From Morinoia aosen (lineage: Eukaryota; Arthropoda; Malacostraca; Amphipoda; Talitridae), in contig CM059564.1 of assembly GCA_030386875.1 (NCBI GenBank), forward strand, positions 44,722,075 through 44,786,074: a stretch of DNA of 64,000 nt, read 5' to 3'. Of the stretch, positions 56,213 to 64,000 are shown piece by piece; position 1 is the first letter of the stretch; each line of letters opens with the position of its first letter. The translations under genes were made by a program, and so were the position numbers. The notes beneath the pieces were generated by a model that was given only the letters and a program-made list of their open reading frames with translations, searched no databases and was not told where the DNA came from.

Positions 56213-59200
56213 GCTCCAAGGAGAGTGGCGACGATGTCCGTTGCCAAAGATGGTCATTATTTCTGAGCAGGAAATGTGTCCTTCCTTGAGCTCGTGGGAT
56301 GCTGAGTCAGGTTCAGCACACGGCAAACTTCGCTCATATTTTGCGGACGGCGTTTGTCCTGTTTTCCGAGCTCTCTGCCTAAATTTCCGACCGCCGTTCT
56401 GCTAAGATGTACAAGAAAATTCCAAACCAAGGCTCCAATATTTTTAGGTCGACCGATAAGGCGAATTTTTTCCCTTGTGTATTTCAGCAATGGGAGAAAA
56501 GACTTTTAACGATTACTGCAAAGTTGTTCGGAAATTGAGCTGAGAGAGGCTAAAATGCTTCACAGAAGCTCTTATTATTTCCTTGTACGCTTTTGTCGCA
56601 GATTCTAATGAGTGTTGAGAACGAACATGAGTTATTCAACTACCGTTACGGAGTAGATCATATTTGATGAGTCAACCCTTACCTTGAAAAAACATAGACT
56701 TTTCCATGCATACCTTGATGTTTACTTTACACAATTGCACCAGTTTTATTCAAGCAATGTGATTTTAAGTGTCTAAAATATAGAGAGATAGAGAGAAGCT
56801 AGGTTTCTGGGTAAAAACATTATGTTGAATTTTTTTTGTAGCAGGATATGGATCTACCAAATGCGTATGAGATATTATTTTCGAATTGACCGAAAAAGAG
56901 ATTTAATTCAATTTATTAAACAGAGATCTATCATGAGAGTTGTTGTTGTCGTGTACGTGAACGAGCTTTGAGAGTTATGTTAAGTGAGCAACGGTGAGTG
57001 TTTGAGTTGTACATGTTGATTTTAGCGCGAGTGCCAAGGAAACTAGCCGAAACATGCAACTGACACTTGACAACGGTAGAATTGTAATTAGACCGTCGTA
57101 GCAATTTCCATTATTTCATTCAGAACAACCGAGAATAAATCAAAGGGTGGGTCGAGATTTATCGAATGGCAGGATAAATTGTGTGTTATAAAAACATAAA
57201 ATACGACAGCAGTCGTCTGAAAACGCTTAGAACCCCCAAGCATATCTATCCTTCACAGTTTGCGGGTTTGGAACTCTTTGTAGGAGTGCAGATTATGAAT
57301 TAACTTGTACTACAAAAACCACGTCACTAATATTCCGAGCAACCAGCCTTATGCAAATCAACTTGTTTTTTTTTTGCGTCGACTGGAACGATATTATTTT
57401 TTGTGCCACATTTATAAGTGAAGAGAGCTGCAAATGCTCAGGGAGTCAGTGGAAATATTCTACGCAAAAAAGCTTATAATGTTTCAAGTCAATTGGTCAG
57501 ATCGACATGAAAACGATCGAGGGAACAAAGCAAAAGAAGAAAGCTTCGAAGACATCAGAGCTGCTACGACATCAACGCACCCGCATCTTCGCAGTCTGCT
57601 GCATATTGTACAAACTGCCTGAGTTTGCTTAAACTTGGAGAAGTGAGAGAATCGACTTGTGTTTATCAGGAATAGTAATACAAGTCAGTTCCATTAAAGG
57701 CTCTACTAGGAATCCCTTGAGAAAAAGTTCGCTCACAAAATTAAACGTAACTAAATTTGTTCACCGACTAAGCGTCGCTAAAGGAAGCGTCGCGCCATTA
57801 TTGAAAGAATGTCTTTGAAAGCATTTTGTACCCATTCTTTAGAATGGTTTGAATCTAACATGAAGGTTGAAATGACTGATGTGCATAAACCGTACATGTT
57901 TTGAGAGCCTGTATGCGCATGACAACGAACTGCTGCCGTGTGGTCTGCGTACAACATTGAGTGGCCAATCCATCACGCACGCCAGCCTGACATCGTACAA
58001 TGTATTTTGAACTTCAGACACTTTCCCAGTGTTGAATTAATGTCATCTACAGACATAAACCTTGATATTTGTTCTTAGCCAAAAGAATATATAATTCATG
58101 GATCGCCGCTTATGTTGCTGTAGGAAACATCGTTAATTCGAACACCATGCATAAATTACTGAAATGACAGTATCATTATTAGATAATGGCTGGAAGATGC
58201 ATATAGACAAAATGAATGGTTCTCGTTTCAGTCGAAAAAGCAAGAAATTTTTTCATTTAAGCGACATAGAATGATGTCTATTGGTAAAACAATTTGCCAG
58301 CATTATTCCACCTGTGAATTAAATATATCATCCCACGAGGATGATTTTTAGTTTCAATTTACTTTTAACCTTGATAACATACTGATATTGATGCCAAAAT
58401 ACAGGCAATGCTATCTTAATATAATCAAATACCATAACAATTGAACAGAGGATTTATTGAAGGGTATTTTGAAAATGATCGTACGATTTAATGAAGAATA
58501 TTTTTGATGATAATACTTCATAAAGTTTCAATTTGGCGTTTGTCTGCATGACCTACCGTCGAGCACACCATTGATTTGACGCAACAATTTGACGATTTCA
58601 GTGCTCGTAAGTTGTGCTTTGCTCAAAGTCAATTCATTTTGCTTCGTCCGATACTCGGCGCTCTTCGTTGGAAACTGCTTTCTAAGTGCGCTTGTTCACT
58701 TCGGGCTTGCTTATGAATTAAGGCAATATTCTTGATGTTTTCATTCAGTAAATAGTACTGTTTCCAACATACACCTGCTGTCCACAGAGTTTGTAAATAA
58801 CGATATTGGTTAGCTAGAAGGCTTCATTGTTACGAAACTTCTTGATATTTATGTTTTAAAATTTGACTGTTCTAATTTTACAAAGGAAAATCTTAATTAT
58901 TAACGTCCACTGAATTTTAGTATATAATTCTTATATATACCTATGCTACAGAATCCACATTATCGGTTGAATGAATTCTGTAAAAAAATTGTATGCTGAA
59001 AAAAGAGCTCGCGTGACTCAATTGCATGTAATAACGTAACTTGTACGTCGGCTCCAAAAATGGCTCCATCCTGCATGCAGAAAGTATGTCTCAACTTTTA
59101 ATGCGCGCAAAGGCACGTCCCGCTGTTCCTTTGCTAATTTCTCTCGCGCTCAACCACTGGACGATATAAACTATTTTACATGCCAAAAAATATTGAGCGG

Positions 59201-59880
59201 ATATGAGAAGTGGGTAGTTCGGAATTGGCGGATAACATCGATTCCTCATGTCTTCATAGCTCGTTTTGGCGGAATTTTCTGCTACTTTGATTCCCGGAAT
59301 TGCACAAAGTTTCGTTCATACGCAAATATGTTTATGAAATCCATTGAAAGTCCTTTCTAACAAATAAATTGAGAAACAAAAGTAAATATGTTGTATTCTG
59401 TTTTTCGTGGAAAATAGAGTCTGTTTTGTTATAACTTTATAAACATTGTTCGGTAGAGAATCAATCAAAGTTGGCTGCAATGTGCCGCTCTGTTTTACCA
59501 ACATTCAACTAAAATTTACGTTTTTAAATGTGATGTAAGAATTAGATTTTGCACAGGTTTAAGATATGTTCACAATGGTATTCTACGTAACTGTACAGAA
59601 CTATCTGCTTTTAAGATTACCTGAGGCACAATCCATTGAAAGAGTCAGAGTGATCGAATTGTTGAATGAGTGCAGTTCAACAAATGAATTTACAAACTTT
59701 ATCCCAAGCACCTAATATCACAAAAAATTCTATTTACCGAATCAGACAAGTTTAACTTCTTCAGAGTACAATAAATTAAGGACAATATAGATAGCACAGC
59801 GTAACAAATAAATTTACGATTGATCAATATTGACAGAAAAACATGACAAACAAACAGGTTTCCGATTCCCTGAGTTACTG

Positions 59881-60240
59881 TAAAAATACCAGCATCCAAG
59901 ACTAACTCACCTGAGACAATTAGCATATGTTATTAGAAGCTGCATTCAGACAAACTGAATACTGGAGTAACGGGCAACAATAATTAAAGCAGCTTATGTT
60001 CTCTTAAAGCCGCTATAACAACTGTACACAAACCAAAGAATTCTCCCAGCTCTCCACGGTAAAAATAAAAGCATCCAAGACTTATTCAGGCAATAAAATT
60101 CATAGAGTTATGCCTGTTATTAGAAGTTGCATTTAGTCAAACTCAATACTGGAGCAGCAGGGAAACAATAATTAAAGCAGCTCATGTTCTCTCAAAGCTG
60201 CCAAAACAACTCTACACAAACCCAAGAATAAATTATTATT
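59881..60240 (+). repeat. 179-bp tandem duplication
   Basis: taaaaata followed by gcatccaagact begins at 59881 and 60060. Both units share gttattagaagytgcatt, caataattaaagcagct and acaaacc, at about 80 percent identity by eye. Confidence 0.88.
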
Positions 60241-60417
60241 TTCTCAGCTGCCCACACGTGCCCGAAGCTCGGTCCTGTGGCAGACTTGTGAGGCGCGCCG
60301 CTTTGGGTTGCGAGTGAGGCGGTCGGGCTGGAAATGCATTCCATTAAAAGAGATACCTTCGAGTTCAGTGCAACTGGATCGATGAGTGCATCAGCTGTTG
60401 AAGGAGGTGCACTGATG

Positions 60418-60735
60418 CCGAAGTTATTCAATATCTTTAATACCCGAATGACGCATGTATTCAATAGTATTGCAACTACGCGGAAGTTATTCAATATCTT
60501 TAATGCCGGAATGACGCATGTATTCAATAGTATTGCAACTACGCGGAAGTTATTCAATATCTTTAATGCCGGAATGACGCATGTATTCAATAGTATTGCA
60601 ACTACGCGGAAGTTATTCAATATCTTTAATGCCGGAATGACGCATGTATTCAATAGTATTGCAACTACGCCGAAGTTATTCAATATCTTTAATACCCGAA
60701 TGACGCACGTCATTTCAGCACTATTGCCGCTACGA
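60418..60735 (+). repeat. 63-bp tandem repeat, 5 copies, open on both strands
   Basis: aagttattcaatatctttaa begins at 60421, 60484, 60547, 60610 and 60673. The period of 63 (21 codons) keeps frames open on both strands: 185 codons plus, 208 codons minus. The inner units are nearly identical and the outer ones share a different variant (tacccgaa instead of tgccggaa). Confidence 0.93.
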
Positions 60736-61664
60736 TATACAATGGCAATAGAATTGCGACTTGGTCGTTTTGCTCTGTTGTCCATGCATAAATCTGTGAC
60801 TTTTTTTGTGAAGCACACGTTCTTGAAACTGGGGTGGACAACAGTAACTGTAATTGTGCTTCATGTTTCATTTTCGAGCGCAGGAAATTGAAAATATTCA
60901 TTAATTGAGATATGAAACAGCAGCGTGAAATTTTGGCATTGGTTTGAAAAGTGAAAGATTAATGGAAATATCATTTCCCGGCGAAAGAAAGCTTTGCTCG
61001 TCAAGTTTAATGGCTGGCGTTGAGAAAGGCGCTCCACGAAATTCGAATCGACGTCATCGGGCAATACGTCCGAAAATTCCAAAGCGATCCGATTGCAAGC
61101 AACAACCTGCAGTGATAAATATTTTCGTTGTTAACATGTCCATTTATCGGACCTCACTATTTGAGAATTTTGAAATCGAAAAGGCTACTCGGAGTGTGAT
61201 CATAAATGGAAAAATAACTTTTATTTGACACATCGAAATGGTTGTTTAAGTTACAAAAACGTTCTGATCTCAATCACAGGATAGCAATGCATGTCCCTCC
61301 ACTAACTGGACTAAGCATGGCACAAATAATTATTTATTTTATGAGGGATGTCTTCCTGCATTACAAGAAGGTCAAAAGAATCGTGTTGCCAGCTTCAGCC
61401 ACAAATGGTTTTAACAAACATTAAGGGAGTGAAAAGACTCTGAATGGATCTTTGCATGGAAATTCTCTAGGACGAAGGCGATGGGAAGTCGTAAAGTCGA
61501 ATCGAAGCTATTTTGCGGCTTCTGGTGTGAGAATCTGCTTTGTATGCTGCATTCTGAGCCCTTTAAGCGAGCAAAATATGAGCAGCTTTGAGCCTAAAGT
61601 AGCTCGAGCATAACGATGTATCGATTTTATGTAAAGGCAAGAGATACGTTTACAGTGAACAGTG

Positions 61665-61894
61665 TTGCCACCGCTATCATTATTTTATTACTTTGACAGC
61701 ATTAACTTCATTTTTGGGAGTTGTGTTCATTTTTAACATGTTTTACTTTACCTAAATCTGCTCTATTTAGACCGTTATGTGCCACCGCCATCATTATTTT
61801 ACCACTCTGAAAGCATTGACTTCATTTCTGGGAGCTGTATTTATATTCATCGTGTTTTACTTTATTTAAAATGTGCTCTATTTGGGTCGTTATG
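61665..61894 (+). repeat. 115-bp tandem duplication
   Basis: Units 61665-61779 and 61780-61894 both start tgccaccg and end cgttatg. Differences are scattered substitutions, so it is an older duplication. Confidence 0.9.
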
Positions 61895-62321
61895 ACTGTG
61901 CAAAGGAAATGGAAGATCCGTGCGCATTCGCTACTTCATTCGCTCACCAACTCTAACTGTCAATTTCAAACTCGCCCAAAAATCTCCCGATCTTTGCTTC
62001 AAAGTCGGGCTTACAGGTTTTCATTTGGTTAACGCCGTTCGACTCAGGGACTATAAAACTGATGCCAACTCGATTCTTTGCAGCCAGTTTTGACTCCACA
62101 ATCTTAGGCGGCGCGTTTCGAGCTGCTTCGCTCCCTACGAATGAAGTGTTGCGGTCGAAAGAATTCTCTTGCCTCTGACGTGAATACAATTGCTTGCACT
62201 CAGAGTTGCCGCATTACTCACCAAAACAATGCAATGTATTGAAGAATTTCACGAAAAAAGCGTTGATTTTAATAAGGTATATTTTTATCTCGTGAAGTTC
62301 CGTCTGTCTCGCATCTCACCT

Positions 62322-62548
62322 TTACACGTTGCTTGTGATGCGAACCATTGGAGGGTCGAGCCTAAATTTTTCCTGCTGTGAAACGACCCATCCGTTGGTT
62401 ATTAGAAAATTTTACCAATATTTTAAAATTAATGGTATATAATGGACCCAGTTAATGTTTGGTATGTATAAGACTGCTAACAAATTTTGAGTTTAAATTT
62501 TAGTTAAGTATTGAACTTCAGCGCAACCCATCGCAGTCTACGTGTTAA
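62322..62548 (+). mobile_element. piggyBac-like MITE (227 bp), diverged left end
   Basis: Right end cgcagtctacgtgttaa and interior (tgaaacgacccatcc, taatggtat, cagttaatgtttggta) match the copy at 55665. The left end is ttacacgttg rather than TTAA. Confidence 0.8.
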
Positions 62549-63189
62549 GCTTTTGGTTTCCAGAACGCCGATGAAATTCTGTTCGTTGAACGAACCCTTA
62601 ATGAGCCTGACATTTCCATCTTGTCGTGCGCTGAACAGGTCTGTAGTTCTGTCCAATTAAGCTTCCATGTTTCATCTTTTTGAATACAGAACCGAACAAC
62701 AGAGACTAAATGTCATAACCTTCGAGTTGTTTCGTGCTTCAATTCAGTTATAAACTGCAGCAAAAGTTTCGAAATTTTGAGCCGAATTGTTTCTGGATGC
62801 TGGGATCACTCTAAAGGCCCTGAAGAAAAGTTTTTCAAATTGTCCTGAAATTCGCTTGCTGTTGTTCAAGTCAAAAGTTGTTAAATCTTCATTCTTATTT
62901 TACTTGTCTTTCCTTTACACTGGACTCCATTTCAGCCTGTATCAATGATATCTTTTTATGTTTTTCTAAGTTTTCTTTCATTCAAATGAAATGCGAGTTT
63001 ATTGCTTTTGTTTTTTAGTTTTACCAAATAAATTGACCGGAACAAAGCTATCGTTTCACTCTATTGATGAATAGAAGCATTTTTGCTCTACTGCTTCCAT
63101 GACAAGAATAAAATACTTTACACATGTACGCTGTTCACCACTCCATGTGCGTACACATGTCGCTTGCATGTGCACATACACTTTACGTA

Positions 63190-63268
63190 CTCGTCCTGGA
63201 GTGAATAGAGTGAACGAAGTGCACAGAGTGTACAGTGTGTACAGAGTGTACAGAGTTAACCGAGTAAA
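63190..63268 (+). repeat. Short gtacagagt tandem repeat
   Basis: About seven imperfect 9-10-bp units such as agtgtacag and agttaaccg. Confidence 0.7.
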
Positions 63269-64000
63269 AGCATGTGGTATTTGAGCAGAGGACCCAATCA
63301 GTCATAATCCTTGTTATTGGGGAAATTTTGCAGATGAGCTAAATAGGAAATTGATATAATTTTTTTCTTGCGTGGGAAGTTCAGCGTTAACACGCAGTCC
63401 ATGATGTTGCATGTTAATTCAGGTCTACCCATTTTATCTGGTCGTGTTTACACTCACTAGGGATAAAAACGATAAGGAAGAGTGATTTGAATTTTCATTG
63501 CTCATTCGAAATAAGCGAATAACTAATTTCGATCGATTAGGCCAACTTCAATCTATGGGAAGAACGGAAAACGAGTCCAATGAAATGAAATTACAATTAA
63601 TTTAGAAGAAACTGTCACACTAGGGAATAGTGATATAGAACACAAAACGCGTACAAAGCACTACACTAATTACACATGAAGGCTGACTATGGTTCATACA
63701 CAACTGGCTTGTCTTCTGAAATGACCAACGAATCTACGATGAGAAGATTAATGCAACAGGAGGTCAAAGAATGCACTTTATAATTCATAATTAGACTAGG
63801 AAAATCCCATTTTACCTCATATAAGAATATGAGTGCTGACTGAGAAGTGAGATTGTAAGGAAAGATTGTGGTTAGTCCTAAAATTCCTGCCGGTATGCTT
63901 TGCCTCACGAACAGCAAGGGCTCGCGTTGTCGAGCCTACCTACTCAGGCACAAATAGGTACGCACTATACATCTGTATCGCTTGTGGTAAATAAATTGTT

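Larger units (their letters stand above)
56213..64000 (+). other. Intergenic DNA, right end of window
   Basis: Contains the tandem duplications at 59881, 60418 and 61665 and the MITE at 62322. I see no gene, exon or RNA gene. Confidence 0.55.

Noticed and set aside
60192-60891. Two overlapping protein-coding genes
   Set aside because: Open frames on both strands follow from a 63-bp period; no domain or splice evidence. Kept as a repeat and low-interest finding.

Overview
The window is eukaryotic and almost certainly arthropod. It is AT-rich and gene-poor, crowded with minisatellites and short non-autonomous DNA transposons, and holds one intron-containing gene that I can recognise. That gene is a member of the Dpr (defective proboscis extension response) family of neuronal two-Ig cell-surface proteins, an arthropod-type family. 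I cannot name the order; a crustacean or a large-genome insect would fit. The coding exons are clearly more GC-rich than the sequence around them.

The gene lies on the + strand, with six coding exons from about 21.9 kb to 50.2 kb: 21895-22129, 36472-36644, 44143-44353, 44819-44946, 45874-46036 and 50022-50155. All donors are GT, all acceptors are AG, and phases run 1-0-1-0-1. The joined reading frame is 1044 nt, or 347 residues (292 from the inner ATG at 22060). It gives a signal peptide, two complete Ig domains and a hydrophobic C-terminal tail of GPI-signal type. The first intron is 14.3 kb and carries about eight unrelated tandem-repeat families, including a 4.6-kb array of about 228 copies of a 20-bp unit and a 24-bp array whose minus strand stays open for 327 codons.

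The 21.8 kb upstream and 13.8 kb downstream contain no gene I can support. They hold short transposons: a hAT-like MITE (four copies plus a tandem partial; two have perfect 8-bp target duplications), a piggyBac-like TTAA-bounded MITE (three complete copies plus two fragments), a Tc/mariner-like palindromic MITE (two copies), a TTAA-bounded element with an internal palindrome, a 1.3-kb long-TIR element in the last dpr intron, three foldback hairpins, and local tandem duplications.

The most unusual structure is at the dpr exon boundaries. Copies of exon-3 edges with their splice signals occur in tandem upstream and downstream of exon 3. Two of them are phase-compatible potential microexons of 18 and 27 nt. 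The exon-5 donor is also duplicated, together with an AATAAA just behind an in-frame stop, which could give a secreted short isoform. The last exon's acceptor lies 22 bp from the end of a hAT-like MITE, so transposon sequence appears to supply much of its pyrimidine tract.
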